Numbered from the stretch's first letter, positions 16,252-26,765 are shown. The stretch: DNA of 64,000 nucleotides from an uncultured Bacteroidota bacterium (GCA_903835005.1 CAILLK010000048.1:1-64000), one strand, 5' to 3'. A program made the numbers and translations. Notes: a model not told the origin generated them from the letters alone.

Positions 16252-16324
16252 GGTGCGGTAGCTCAGTTGGTAGAGCAAAGGACTGAAAATCCTTGTGTCG
16301 GGGGTTCAATTCCCTCCCACACCA
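16252..16324 (+). tRNA. tRNA-Phe (GAA)
   Basis: A full cloverleaf folds: acceptor GGTGCGG/CCACACC with one C-A mismatch at 5-68, D-arm GCTC..GAGC, anticodon stem AAGGA/TCCTT with loop CTGAAAA (anticodon GAA), five-base variable region, T-arm GGGGG/CCCTC with loop TTCAATT, and discriminator A. The 3' CCA is not encoded, since CTT follows. A terminator lies 12 bases downstream. Confidence 0.97.
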
Positions 16325-16336
16325 CTTTAATAGTTT

Positions 16337-16365
16337 AAAACCCGCTCCCAGAGCGGGTTTTGCTT
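16337..16365 (+). terminator. Intrinsic terminator after tRNA-Phe
   Basis: AAAACCCGCTC (16337-16347) pairs perfectly with GAGCGGGTTTT (16351-16361) around a three-base loop, followed by GCTTTTT. This is a strong stem and T-tract 12 bases after the tRNA. Confidence 0.92.
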
Positions 16366-16477
16366 TTTAGCTCAAAAAAGGTGGCATTGTTTGGGCAATA
16401 AAATTGCCTTTTGTTGTATTTTAAGATCGTGATGTCTATACAAACGTATGCTTAACAAGACATCGCCCAGCACCTCT

Positions 16478-17968
16478 TCAGAAATAGTTTTGGGTTAGAG
16501 TTGCAACTTTCATTATATCCAGTATTGCATCCGTATTATTACGGACCTCTTTCCTGGCTGCTGCTTCTTCCTGTGTCAATTGCTGGTATTGCTGCCTCAG
16601 CTCGTTATATTCATTCTGTAAAGCAAATATCTGATTTCTGCGCTGTGCTTGATTTGCGGCCGAAGTGATCATGGAAATCCCGATATCCAAAACAACAATA
16701 CCAGCTATTTCACCCGCCACAGCGCCTGCACTTGCGTTTGAAGGTATTGTGACATTATTCAATCCACTATTATAACTTATTGGCGGAGTAAGGCCTGCTC
16801 CGGTAAGGTTAGCATGCAAATTATTGATCGATGTTCCCATTGATGTTTTTGCGTCTGTTATTTCATTAAGTTTTGTTTGAAGACACAACCACCGGTTTAG
16901 AGATGGGCATAACTTTGCAAACTCATCTGTTTTTTGATTGTTCTCATTTATTTGATTCATTACTGCTGTATCTTCGGCAAACTGACTGATCAGATTTTCG
17001 ATAGCAGAAGGCAATGCCTGCTGAAAGACAAGCCCCAGATTTGATATAGAATAATTGACTCCCGCAATCCACCCAACCAGGTGCCTTTCATTCACAAAAA
17101 TTGCTTGCTTATATGTTTTAATCTCCCGGCCTGCATGGTTTTTCACATGAAGCTGAAGTAATAAATTGCTAGGGTAGCCTGCCCCGCTTTTTCTTTTAGT
17201 TGTCATTAATGCATAGTTCCAGGGCACAAAAAACGAAAAGTAAGGCACAGGAAAATATAAAACCATATCTTCCGCCAGGTAATGCTCCGTGACAGATTGC
17301 ACATCTACAAACTCGAACTCAAGAAAAATATCTTTCAGGCCATACTTTTCCGGGTTGATACGGAAAGATCCGATATCTGAAATATATACCGGATCCGTAA
17401 ATTTTCGTGCAGTAATTTCTTTTGTTTTTTGCTTGTAATAGTTGTTCAAACTGGCATAAGATTTTTTCAAATCGGGGTTATATGCCGCTTCAGCATAACT
17501 CGAAAAATATCGGGCATTTTCTCGTTTATGAGTATTACCGCCCTTACATAATGGAAATTTGGACAGGCTGTTACTGCCCCGAAGTACCTGGATAAATACA
17601 TTTCCACCAGTATGGATCATCTTATCCGATGATACATAGACGGCCGGATAGGTGGCAGAGGTAAAGCTGGTACTCGCAGGGATAATTAACCCATTATGCA
17701 CGACACGCCCAAAACCGAGCCTGTGTTTGTGCCCCTTCTTAATGTATGTATCAGACATGCTGTAACTCCCATCTTTCAGGAAGTCAGGGTTATGTTTTAA
17801 AAATGATATAGAAGGCTTCCACCTGCTGAATACCCTACAATTAGCAATTTTGCTGCTTTCGACCACGGGCAAGGCAATACTGCCCTCCTTAACCTGGGCA
17901 TATGCAGGCAGGAATGCAAATGCCATCAACACATTAAAAATGCTATTCAGCCTGTGAGTCCGTTTCAT
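16478..17968 (-). CDS. Secreted protein of unknown function with C-terminal coiled coil
   Basis: This 496-residue protein has a signal peptide (1-25, ending AYAQ/V). The body is rich in aromatic and beta-forming residues with no family recognised. Residues about 408-435 contain a Gly/Ala/Ile-rich hydrophobic stretch (AGAVAGEIAGIVVLDIGI). A helical tail of alternating charged residues (QNEYNELRQQYQQLTQEEAAA) suggests a coiled coil. There is no T9SS tail. It is a single gene between the tRNA and the giant repeat protein. A TAAACTTG string at 17986-17994 on the minus strand is a near match to the -7 element. Confidence 0.65.
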   Translation of the reverse strand: MKRTHRLNSIFNVLMAFAFLPAYAQVKEGSIALPVVESSKIANCRVFSRWKPSISFLKHNPDFLKDGSYSMSDTYIKKGHKHRLGFGRVVHNGLIIPASTSFTSATYPAVYVSSDKMIHTGGNVFIQVLRGSNSLSKFPLCKGGNTHKRENARYFSSYAEAAYNPDLKKSYASLNNYYKQKTKEITARKFTDPVYISDIGSFRINPEKYGLKDIFLEFEFVDVQSVTEHYLAEDMVLYFPVPYFSFFVPWNYALMTTKRKSGAGYPSNLLLQLHVKNHAGREIKTYKQAIFVNERHLVGWIAGVNYSISNLGLVFQQALPSAIENLISQFAEDTAVMNQINENNQKTDEFAKLCPSLNRWLCLQTKLNEITDAKTSMGTSINNLHANLTGAGLTPPISYNSGLNNVTIPSNASAGAVAGEIAGIVVLDIGISMITSAANQAQRRNQIFALQNEYNELRQQYQQLTQEEAAARKEVRNNTDAILDIMKVATLTQNYF

Positions 17969-18288
17969 TTACTGGTATTGCAATACAAGTTTACTCAATT
18001 TGACCTTCATTTATTATACATATGGCCTTTTGCATCTTGTTTTAACAAATAAAAAAGCTTCAGCGGATTTTCCTGAAAGCCTTTTTAGATAACACCCAGA
18101 ATTAACAATTACCGGCGGCTAATTTAACCGGATAAGTAGCTAACAAAACGGCTGTTCACCAAAATATATCGCAACATAAACCCGGAGAAGCGCGATACAA
18201 CAATACCAATATAGCAGAGCAGATAAAATTTTTCATACTACTGTGGAGGCTAAATGCAGCTTTGCTATGTTTATTTACCTTCTTTAAT
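17969..18288. other. Intergenic, no gene
   Basis: This gap holds the promoter region of the preceding minus-strand secreted-protein gene and the 3' flank of the 1910-residue protein gene. No strong terminator, RNA gene or open frame was recognised. Confidence 0.5.
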
Positions 18289-21200
18289 TTACTCAACTAC
18301 CATTTTCGCCGAATAAATACCCTGATGTGTTGAGGCCGATAAATAGTATACACCAGCAGGCACCTCAAGGTTTACCTCGTACTCCCTATTTGTATATGTA
18401 GTAAATTCTTTAACTTTTTCTCCTATCAAATTTGTGATTATTATTAAAGCATTTTCCCTGATGTCGGAAGAGACCTTAAGGGTAAAAGTCCCGGTATTAG
18501 GATCAGGGTATACAACAATTGTGCCTGAAGAAAACTGTATATTATTTACGCGCTGGACAGCAGAACAAACAGAATCAGGTAAAATATTTATCAGGTAATC
18601 TGCTTTAGCTGTTCCGCAAGCATCAGAGACAGAATAAACAACAGTATCTTCTCCTGATGCTACACCGGTAACTATTCCTGAACTGGTTATAATAGCTAAG
18701 GAATTAAGGCTGGTCCAAATGCCATCATTTACACTTTCTGTTAAAGTAACTGATGAATCGGGACAGATAGCCGACGGACCGGATATTAATCCGGCATCTG
18801 GCATAGGATTAACATTGATAATTAAGGTTGCTGTATCTGTCCCACAGGTAGTGGTAAGAATATAAGCAAGTGTATCGGTTCCGGGACTAATACCTGTTAC
18901 CAGGCCTCCCGAAACTATTGCTGAACTATTGCTGAAATACCAGCTACCGCCAGATACCGGATCTGTTAAAGTGATCGAGGCACCGGTACATACGGCTGAT
19001 GCGCCAAGAACAGGCCCTGCAATGGGTAAAGGATCAATTACGATTGTTTTTTGAGCTGTATCGGCACCACAGATATCAGATACAATATAACTGATGGTAT
19101 CGATACCAGCAAACACTCCTGAGACCATGCCGCCGGAAACTGTTGCCGACAGATTACTGCTGCTCCAAGTACCACCAGATATGGAATCGGTCAATGTAAT
19201 TGTAGCCAGTGCACATACGGAATCTGCCCCGGTGATATAGCCTGCCACAGGGGCCGGGTTAACTGAAACCATTGCAGTTGTTATTGCCGTACCGCAACTA
19301 TTGATGACTGTGTAGTATATTGTATCTGTGCCCGCAGTTATACCGGTCACTGTTCCGGTGCTACCTACCGTAGCAATTCCCACTGCCCCACTCGTCCATG
19401 CCCCGCCGGCAGCAATATCAGACAGGGTAATTGATGCCCCGGTGCAGAGGGTAGCAGGCCCCGTGATTGTTCCGGCCACCGGTAACGGATTTACTGTTAT
19501 GGTTTTTTCTGCAAAAACGGTACCGCAGCTATTTGTAAGTGAGTAATCTATTACTGCCGTTCCGGATGACAGACCGGTTACCACACCGGTACTTCCTACA
19601 GCGGCAACGGTAGTTGCACTGCTGTACCAGGTACCACCGGTTACTACATCAATAAGAGTTATTGTGGCACCAGCACACACCTCTGTTGCAGCTCCTGTAA
19701 TAGTTCCTGCTACAGGCAACGGGTTAACTGTAACATTTTTATAGGCATACGCTGTTCCGCAACTGCCGGTAACAGTATAAGTAATGGTTGCAACACCTGC
19801 TGAAATGCCCGTTACCAGTCCTGTAGTACTTCCTGCAACAGCAATGCCGGAGGAACTGCTGGTCCAGATGCCACCGGCAGTAATATCACTAAGTGTAATA
19901 ACAGCACCTGCACAAACTGAAGCAGCGCCCGTAATAGTTCCTGCAACAGGTAACGGATTTACAGTAACTACTGTTGTGGCAATTGCAGTGCCGCAGCTAT
20001 TGGCAACAACATAAGAAACCGTAGCTGAGCCGGTTGATATTCCGGACACCACACCGGTGCTGCCTATAGCAGCAATAGTAGCCGGTAAGCTGCTCCAGGT
20101 GCCCCCTGGTGCAGCATCGGCCAGACCAGTAGTGGAGAGCAGACAAACTGTTTCAACTCCCGTAATAGTTCCGGCCACAGGCAGAGGATTCACTGTTACC
20201 GATTTTGTAGCCGCCGAGGTTCCGCAACCATTGGTAACTGAATAAGAAATTACAGCTACGCCTTCTGTTATACCGGTTACTTCTCCGGTGCTTCCAGCCG
20301 CAGCTGTACCTGTGGCACTACTGCTCCAGGAGCCACCGGTAACAATATCAGTGAGTGGAATAACGGATCCCACACAAACAGCTGAGGAGCCTGCTATGCT
20401 ACCGGCCAGTGGCATGGAATTTACAGTGACCGATTTAAGAGCAGATACTGTTCCGCAGCTATTTGTAACAGTGTAAGAAATGATAGCCGTTCCTGCTGAA
20501 ATACCTGTTACCATTCCGCTGCTACCCACAGTTGCAACAGAGGTTGGGGTACTGCTCCAGGCACCTCCTGCAGCAACATCACTCAGGGTAATTGCAGTCC
20601 CTGAACAAACTGATGAAAAGCCGGTTATAGTTCCAGCAAAGGGTAATGGATTAACGGTTACAGGTTTAATTGCAGATACAGTACCGCAACTATTGGTTAC
20701 AGAGTAAGAAATAGTGGCATTACCTGAAGAAACACCTGTTACAGCTCCAGCACTGCCCACAGATGCAATACCTGCAGCACTGCTGCTCCAGGCGCCCCCC
20801 GTAACGGTATCACTGAGCGACACGCCGGATCCCACACAAAGCGTTGCACCCCCTGTTACTGTACCGGCAAGCGGTAAAGGATTAACGGTTACAGATTTAA
20901 CAGCCGAGACTGTACCGCAACTATTGGTAATGGTATATGAAGCCAGGGTTGTTCCTGCTGAAATACCTGTTATCAGTCCGCTGGTGCCTGCTGTTGCAAT
21001 CGAGGTTGAACCGCTGCTCCAGGTACCACCAGCAATACCATCACCCAAAAAAATTGAAGCCCCAGCGCAAACTGATGAACTGCCGGTTATTGTTCCGGCC
21101 AGGGGCAAAGGGTTAATGGTCACAGGTTTGGTTGCAGAAACAGTTCCGCAACTATTAGTAATTGAGTAAGAAATCGTGGCGTTTCCTACAGCCACTCCGG

Positions 21201-24021
21201 TAACCGTTCCTGTACTACCCACAGCAGCAAAAGCGCTTGCACTGCTGCTCCAAACGCCTCCGGCAACTATATCAGAAAGTGGTATAGCGGCTCCAGCGCA
21301 TAATGAATCAGCGCCGGTGATGGTTCCTGCCACAGGTAGCGGATTAACAGTTAGCGGCGCAGTTGCTATTGCCGAACCACAGCCATTGGTAACTGTGTAA
21401 GTTGCAGCAGTGCTTCCAACAGCTACTCCTGTTACCACACCCGTGCTTCCTACCGTAGCTATGCCAGGCACTGATGTACTCCAGACACCTCCGGGCACAG
21501 CATCGCTAAGGGTAACGGAGGCCCCGGTGCAGACTGTGGCAGGGCCTGAAATACTACCGGCAGCCGGCGGCAATGCACTGACTGAAACCGTATAAGTTGC
21601 AACACCGGCACAACTTCCGGTTGTAGTATATCTGATAGTATCCACCCCTGCGGTTATTCCGGTAACAACTCCACTGGAAAATCCAACATTTGCATTTGCA
21701 TTAGTTGCAGTCCAAATGCCATAAGGTGTAGCATCGGCTAATGTATCATTTGCCCCTACGCAGACTGATTCGTTGCCGGTAATTGATACAGAAGGAGTAA
21801 CTGTTATTGTTATACTATCAGTAACGGAGCAGGCTCCTATTGATTCTGTGGCATAATAAGTGAAATTTGTTGTTGCAGTTACGGTTGTGGGATGCATATA
21901 CAAGGTGTCTCTGTAAGACCCTGACAGATATGGAGCTGTGAACCCGGGGCTGGTAAACAAATCGGTTGCCGGTGACCAGGTAGCCGCATCTATTCCGGTT
22001 GGGTAACCAACAACAACAATATTATCAAGCGCCCAGTACCGCCCTAATTTGCTGTTATAATAAAACCTGACTTTTACGTTTGGTAAACCCGCATAGGCAG
22101 TAAGGGAAACAGACTGAGCGGTAAAAGGATGAATACCTGCTGTGAGGTCTGTAACATAGGTGAGCGTATAATTTATAAGCGTAGTCCAGGTGGTTCCACC
22201 GTCTGTTGAAACATCTACCTCCGCGTTTGTATCATTTGTATATTTTTTATAAGATTGCTCAAAAAAGAGGGTGGCATTGGTATATCCGGCAAGGGAAAAC
22301 GAAGGTGAAACAAGTCTTGATTTAGTAACAGTAGCAGAGCCGGTACCATAAGCATCCGCAAGTGCAAAAGAAGAACTATCGGGGTTATAATAAGTCCCCA
22401 ATTCGTTTGAATAATCATTGGGAACATCCCTGAACGGCGCAACAGGACTTGTGCCAACAGTGCCGGAGGTATCCACAGTCCATGAGCCTAAAGAAGCATT
22501 GAAATTCTGGCTGAGAGCAGTATCTCCACCACCGGGTGTACCATTGCCGGTTATTATAAGTTTGGCGCTGCTGCCATTGCAGATACTGGAATAGGAGGCA
22601 GTGATTGTTGCAGCCGGAGCAGCTTTAACTGTGAGGATAATAGTTGTATAAATGGTAAAGCTTCCATTTGTGGCTTTCACTGTAAAAGAGTCAGGTCCGG
22701 TATAATAAAGAGCGGGTGTGTATGTTAAACCTGCAGGTGTGATCACACCGCCGGTAGCCATTGCAGAATAAGCAACAGTAAGGATACCGTGGACAGGACC
22801 AGATACCATACTCCAGGTAATTGTTTCACCGGCAGTGGTATCAATTACTGCGAGGGATACATCAACCGGATTACTCACATTGCCACAAACCGAAAGTGAT
22901 TGCCTTGTGCCACCATTGAAATAGATGCCATTAGCCGGTGTAATTTTCCGGATAACCTGATTACCGGCATCTGCAATATATAAATTCCAGGAAGCATCAA
23001 ATGCTATAGCTGCAGGTACGGAGAGCTCGGAAGAATCTGCCGGTCCGCCATCGCCGCTATATCCGCCGCTGCCTCCGCAGCAATAGCCGGTGTATCCTCC
23101 AGTGCCATCCCCTGCATAGGTTGTTATGATACCTGAAGTATTTATTTTTCTGATCCTGTTATTACCGCCATCAACAATATAAATATTCCCCGAAATGTCT
23201 ACGCCAACACCAGCGGGGTAGGTTATGGCGGCAGCCGAAGCAGGGCCACCGTCTCCGGAAAAACCACCTGTACCGAAACCTCCTGTTTCATGGCCCACCA
23301 AAGTAATAATATGACCACTGGAGGCTACAATTTCCCTGATCGCATTATTGAGTTCATCGGCTATATACACATTGCCGGAAACATCAAGCGCTATACAATC
23401 CGGATTACGAAGATATGCTGCAGTTGCCGGCCCTCCGTCTCCGCTGTAACCAGCGGTGCCGGTCCCTGCAATAGTATATATATTTCCACTGGAGGCCAGC
23501 ACTTTCCTGACAGCATTGTTTTCGGCATCGGCTATGAATAAATTGCCTGAAGCATCAACAGCCACCCCTACCGGATGGTGTAATTTAGCTAAGGTAGCTG
23601 GTCCGCCGTCACCGGAATACCCGGTACCTGCCCCTCCTGCAACTACAGTCAGAATACCACCACTCCATTTGAGGATCATGTCGAGGCCCGCATCAGCTAT
23701 ATATAAATTGTTCGAAGCATCAACAGCAACGCCAGACGGTGTATTTAAGCCCGAGAGAACAGTTGAGATCGTACCTGAAATGTTAATTTTTCTTATTGCA
23801 TTATTATCCACATCGGCAATAAATATATTTCCCAATGCATCAAATGCCACCCCCACAGGCTCAAAAAATTCAGCTGCGGTAGCAGGCCCACCGTCTCCTG
23901 AATAGCCAGCAATATGATTGCCTGCAATTGTATTAATAATTCGTACCTGTGCAGCACTATTTTGGGAATAATATTGCCCTAAAATAAGCAGAAATGAGTA
24001 TAATAAGTACCTTCTGTTCAT
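18289..24021 (-). CDS. Giant secreted NHL / Ig-like repeat protein with T9SS type A tail
   Basis: The protein has 1910 residues. A signal peptide (about 1-24) leads into NHL propeller repeats (about 30-370), five marked by GDGGPA. Bridging domains at about 370-740 include a MAM/jelly-roll-like stretch (TNATLFFEQSYK). Fourteen Big_2-type units of about 77 residues follow (roughly 740-1820), each with GG.W and VTGxxxG motifs and two cysteines (xCxGA and SCGT). The last 75 residues are a type A sorting domain (YPDPNTGTFTL ... GVYYLSASTHQG), so export by T9SS is expected. Consecutive repeats at 20222, 20453, 20684, 20915 and 21146 are exactly 231 bp apart. The likely role is a surface or secreted adhesin or scaffold; the ligand is unknown. 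Confidence 0.9.
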   Translation of the reverse strand: MNRRYLLYSFLLILGQYYSQNSAAQVRIINTIAGNHIAGYSGDGGPATAAEFFEPVGVAFDALGNIFIADVDNNAIRKINISGTISTVLSGLNTPSGVAVDASNNLYIADAGLDMILKWSGGILTVVAGGAGTGYSGDGGPATLAKLHHPVGVAVDASGNLFIADAENNAVRKVLASSGNIYTIAGTGTAGYSGDGGPATAAYLRNPDCIALDVSGNVYIADELNNAIREIVASSGHIITLVGHETGGFGTGGFSGDGGPASAAAITYPAGVGVDISGNIYIVDGGNNRIRKINTSGIITTYAGDGTGGYTGYCCGGSGGYSGDGGPADSSELSVPAAIAFDASWNLYIADAGNQVIRKITPANGIYFNGGTRQSLSVCGNVSNPVDVSLAVIDTTAGETITWSMVSGPVHGILTVAYSAMATGGVITPAGLTYTPALYYTGPDSFTVKATNGSFTIYTTIILTVKAAPAATITASYSSICNGSSAKLIITGNGTPGGGDTALSQNFNASLGSWTVDTSGTVGTSPVAPFRDVPNDYSNELGTYYNPDSSSFALADAYGTGSATVTKSRLVSPSFSLAGYTNATLFFEQSYKKYTNDTNAEVDVSTDGGTTWTTLINYTLTYVTDLTAGIHPFTAQSVSLTAYAGLPNVKVRFYYNSKLGRYWALDNIVVVGYPTGIDAATWSPATDLFTSPGFTAPYLSGSYRDTLYMHPTTVTATTNFTYYATESIGACSVTDSITITVTPSVSITGNESVCVGANDTLADATPYGIWTATNANANVGFSSGVVTGITAGVDTIRYTTTGSCAGVATYTVSVSALPPAAGSISGPATVCTGASVTLSDAVPGGVWSTSVPGIATVGSTGVVTGVAVGSTAATYTVTNGCGSAIATAPLTVNPLPVAGTITGADSLCAGAAIPLSDIVAGGVWSSSASAFAAVGSTGTVTGVAVGNATISYSITNSCGTVSATKPVTINPLPLAGTITGSSSVCAGASIFLGDGIAGGTWSSGSTSIATAGTSGLITGISAGTTLASYTITNSCGTVSAVKSVTVNPLPLAGTVTGGATLCVGSGVSLSDTVTGGAWSSSAAGIASVGSAGAVTGVSSGNATISYSVTNSCGTVSAIKPVTVNPLPFAGTITGFSSVCSGTAITLSDVAAGGAWSSTPTSVATVGSSGMVTGISAGTAIISYTVTNSCGTVSALKSVTVNSMPLAGSIAGSSAVCVGSVIPLTDIVTGGSWSSSATGTAAAGSTGEVTGITEGVAVISYSVTNGCGTSAATKSVTVNPLPVAGTITGVETVCLLSTTGLADAAPGGTWSSLPATIAAIGSTGVVSGISTGSATVSYVVANSCGTAIATTVVTVNPLPVAGTITGAASVCAGAVITLSDITAGGIWTSSSSGIAVAGSTTGLVTGISAGVATITYTVTGSCGTAYAYKNVTVNPLPVAGTITGAATEVCAGATITLIDVVTGGTWYSSATTVAAVGSTGVVTGLSSGTAVIDYSLTNSCGTVFAEKTITVNPLPVAGTITGPATLCTGASITLSDIAAGGAWTSGAVGIATVGSTGTVTGITAGTDTIYYTVINSCGTAITTAMVSVNPAPVAGYITGADSVCALATITLTDSISGGTWSSSNLSATVSGGMVSGVFAGIDTISYIVSDICGADTAQKTIVIDPLPIAGPVLGASAVCTGASITLTDPVSGGSWYFSNSSAIVSGGLVTGISPGTDTLAYILTTTCGTDTATLIINVNPMPDAGLISGPSAICPDSSVTLTESVNDGIWTSLNSLAIITSSGIVTGVASGEDTVVYSVSDACGTAKADYLINILPDSVCSAVQRVNNIQFSSGTIVVYPDPNTGTFTLKVSSDIRENALIIITNLIGEKVKEFTTYTNREYEVNLEVPAGVYYLSASTHQGIYSAKMVVE
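20222..21376. repeat. Exact-period 231-bp coding repeats
   Basis: The word CCGCA, in the codons for the conserved CGT motif, recurs at 20222, 20453, 20684, 20915 and 21146: five units with no length variation, each 77 codons. Flanking units vary by a few bases. The strict period with diverged sequence points to expansion by duplication followed by drift under selection for domain length. Confidence 0.85.
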
Positions 24022-24326
24022 GGAATTATTGTAGATTCAGAAATAATGAAAAGGCAATTTTGTCATTGTAAAATTAAATAAAAAAAAACCATATAATAAA
24101 ATAAAAGTAATTGAATACAAAAATAGTTAAGGAACAGCGCTATAACGCTGTTCCTTAACCCGGATATTTAAATAAAGCCTGAAAACCGGGCATTCATCTC
24201 TCTTTATGCGATGTACAAAATCTTTTAATGGTAAGCTATATCAAGACTTTTGCAAGGATGCAGAAGAGCAATTGAACCGCCAGATACAGTATTTATTTTG
24301 ATATCAGCACTTAATAACTGTTTTGT
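24022..24326. other. Intergenic with one strong hairpin
   Basis: About 300 bases between two minus-strand secreted-protein genes. Apart from the hairpin listed next, nothing was recognised. The region just before the 1910-residue gene is A/T-rich but lacks a clear TANNTTTG. Confidence 0.5.
24127..24158 (-). terminator. Hairpin terminator downstream of the 834-residue gene
   Basis: TTAAGGAACAGCG (24127-24139) and CGCTGTTCCTTAA (24146-24158) form a perfect 13-bp stem with a six-base loop. On the minus strand it is followed by CTATTTTTG. It lies about 170 bases past the stop of the 834-residue protein gene, a reasonable place for termination before the next gene. Confidence 0.65.
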
Positions 24327-26765
24327 TTATTTTAAAATTTCAATTTTAAAAACAGCGTATTGATTATCAGAATTCAGCAACAAGTAATAAATTCCAGGAG
24401 CCAGACCCTTATCGGCAATATTGTTTTCACCTCCCTGCAGTGTATATTGCCCGACATCTTTGCCCAGTGCATCTATCATATGCATTGTGGCGCCGCTGTT
24501 GGCATCAGGAATCGCTACACTAAAGGCACCCGTATTCGGGTTCGGATAGACCTTAACCAGTTCGCTGAAATTAACTTGAGTAGTGGTTGTACCACCTGCC
24601 ATTCTGTAGCCATGAGTGCCGCCCGGCTGACACAATTCAGTAGTACAACCATTGTAGCTATCTAAAACACATATAGGTCCGGGAGGAGGAGTGCCTGAGC
24701 TCAAAGCCAGAAACGAACTGGAACCAGGTACAGATACTCCATTGATAGTCCATGCAAAGGTTGCTGTTCCAGGCCCTCCGGTTACTATATAAAGGTCAGA
24801 ACCTGTTGGCGCAGGGTTATAATATGCAGTGAGTACAGCCCCGTTTCCGGCAACTGTTACCGGATAAGCAACTGTTGAGCTGCTGCCACAGGAAGTGGTA
24901 ACGTGCGTAATATATAATATATAAGAACCGCTAGCTGTAGCTGAGGTAACCATTGAAATCACGCCATAGGCATCTGTGGTTGGCGTACCTACGATCAGGC
25001 CTGATGGCACAGAGGTAACTGTATAATAGCCATAAAATGATGAAGGCGCACTGCCAACTGTAATATGTGTGGTACCGGATATACCGAAATTAAAGCAATC
25101 ATAACTGATGGAAGCCGGCAATACAGGATCATAATTAACAGCATATGCAGCCGAAGGAACACTATTGCAACCACCTGTTCCAAGGGCAACAACAGCAAGG
25201 TAATCAGTACCGGGGCTTGTGCCGCCTGGTTGTAAAGTAGTACTGTTTAGTGCGCATCCTCCGCTACATGACCATCCTGTTGGTAATAGCCAGCTATAAC
25301 CGGTGGCACCGGTAACTGCAGAACAGGAATAAGTTACTGTTGGTCCGCCATTACGCACAACGCAGGCAGGACCTGTGATGCCTGTGGGGGCAGGAGGCTG
25401 AACATTGATAGTAATGCTGATCGGGCTTCCAGGGCACGAGCAGGAATAGCCGGTCAGAGTATATGCGCCGGGCAAAGTAAGCGGAGGTACTGTTAAGTTT
25501 ATAATAGATGCAGCGCCGTTAGCGGGAGTATAAGACCATCCGGCAGGTAATGTCCAGCAGGTAACATTATCCAGTACAGCGCTGCCCGATGTCAAGGTAT
25601 AAGTATAAGGTGGCGCACCCGCATCAACGCAGGTAGGCCCTGATATTGATGTAAACGCAGGGTCAAAGCTGCGGTTTATTGTTTCGGTATAGGTAGCAGG
25701 CAGGCATGGTCCGGTGATGGTAAGGGTTAGTACACCAGGGTTATCATCCATAGTAGTGATTGAAAGTGAACCGGGGCCTGGCGTTAGGGTCCAGCTGCTG
25801 TTGCTGCACGTCCACGCATAAGTGCAACCTACCTCCGGAGTATAAGTGGTAGTGAATGAAGTGATTCCTGTATTCAGACAGGTTGGTATAGCCGGAGAAA
25901 AAACCGGTAGTGCGGGCAGGCTTGTAACCGAAGTGGTAACGCATGTTGTATGTAAGCCACCGGCATTACCATCCCATTGATTGGCCCTTCCATAACAAAC
26001 CTGGATAGTAAATGGCAAGGTGTAAGACGAAAATGATGCTGGTGCATTAAAGGTATAGGAACTGTAATCGGCAGAATAATAATCTGAAGTAACAGCTACC
26101 GGAGTGCCCAGAGCATCTACAATTGACCAGTAATAATTATCCAGACCGATAGCATCCGCCAAATTATCACTGGCTATCTGGTCTACTGAATAGGTATATA
26201 TTTTTCCCGGCTGCCAGCATGCATCCCCGACAATTGGCGGAACATAATACTGACCGGTACCGCTTGTTGTGCCTGTATACGTTTTATATACCTCAAAAGA
26301 TATACCTGCACCACCGCAACCGATACTTGAATAGCCTACATTCACCCTTCCTTTACATCTTGCATTATACAGGCCTCCATTCGCGAGTTCAGCCGTTCTC
26401 AGATTTTCATTATAGGACTGGATAGCCAAACTAGGAACTGCCGGAGCGCTCTGAACCGCAGGCATTGGAGGGATATTTGGTGTTTGCACAGACAAATCCC
26501 CCTGCATACTCCAACCTGTTAAAGTAGTGCCATTCGGTATATAGTTAAATAGCCCGCCAGGGTATTGATCGGGCATAAGCACTATTCCTCCACTTCCTAC
26601 TACACCTCCGAATCCGGGTAGAACTCCCACCCCTGAACCGGTAACAATAACATTACAAGCCGCCGGAACCTGGATAACCGGCTGGGCCAGTGCAGTACTG
26701 AATAAAAACGGAGCGGTGAGCACCAGAGACATCAACGCTGAAAAGTATTTCATTTTATGTTTCAT
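24327..26765 (-). CDS. Secreted Ig/PKD-like protein with T9SS type A tail
   Basis: The start is set at the ATG 26763-26765, giving MKHKMKYFSALMSLVLTAPF, a proper signal peptide ending TALAQ. The frame extends 22 codons upstream, but a -7/-33-like pair (TAATTTTC, TTTC) lies inside that stretch. The mature protein of about 785 residues is Ser/Thr/Gly/Pro-rich, with repeated Cys-containing PKD/Ig-like domains (TYAWTCSNSSWTLTPG, GYSWLLPTGW, TFAWTINGVSV). The final 75 residues are a type A sorting domain (VYPNPNTGAFSVAIPD ... PGIYYLLL). It probably reaches the surface through the T9SS. No catalytic motif was seen. Confidence 0.85.
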   Translation of the reverse strand: MKHKMKYFSALMSLVLTAPFLFSTALAQPVIQVPAACNVIVTGSGVGVLPGFGGVVGSGGIVLMPDQYPGGLFNYIPNGTTLTGWSMQGDLSVQTPNIPPMPAVQSAPAVPSLAIQSYNENLRTAELANGGLYNARCKGRVNVGYSSIGCGGAGISFEVYKTYTGTTSGTGQYYVPPIVGDACWQPGKIYTYSVDQIASDNLADAIGLDNYYWSIVDALGTPVAVTSDYYSADYSSYTFNAPASFSSYTLPFTIQVCYGRANQWDGNAGGLHTTCVTTSVTSLPALPVFSPAIPTCLNTGITSFTTTYTPEVGCTYAWTCSNSSWTLTPGPGSLSITTMDDNPGVLTLTITGPCLPATYTETINRSFDPAFTSISGPTCVDAGAPPYTYTLTSGSAVLDNVTCWTLPAGWSYTPANGAASIINLTVPPLTLPGAYTLTGYSCSCPGSPISITINVQPPAPTGITGPACVVRNGGPTVTYSCSAVTGATGYSWLLPTGWSCSGGCALNSTTLQPGGTSPGTDYLAVVALGTGGCNSVPSAAYAVNYDPVLPASISYDCFNFGISGTTHITVGSAPSSFYGYYTVTSVPSGLIVGTPTTDAYGVISMVTSATASGSYILYITHVTTSCGSSSTVAYPVTVAGNGAVLTAYYNPAPTGSDLYIVTGGPGTATFAWTINGVSVPGSSSFLALSSGTPPPGPICVLDSYNGCTTELCQPGGTHGYRMAGGTTTTQVNFSELVKVYPNPNTGAFSVAIPDANSGATMHMIDALGKDVGQYTLQGGENNIADKGLAPGIYYLLLNSDNQYAVFKIEILK

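Noticed and set aside
19328-21595. Series of plus-strand frames of 61-151 codons across the repeat protein
   Set aside because: They recur with the same 231-bp period as the Ig-like units on the other strand and are antisense shadows of that repeat.
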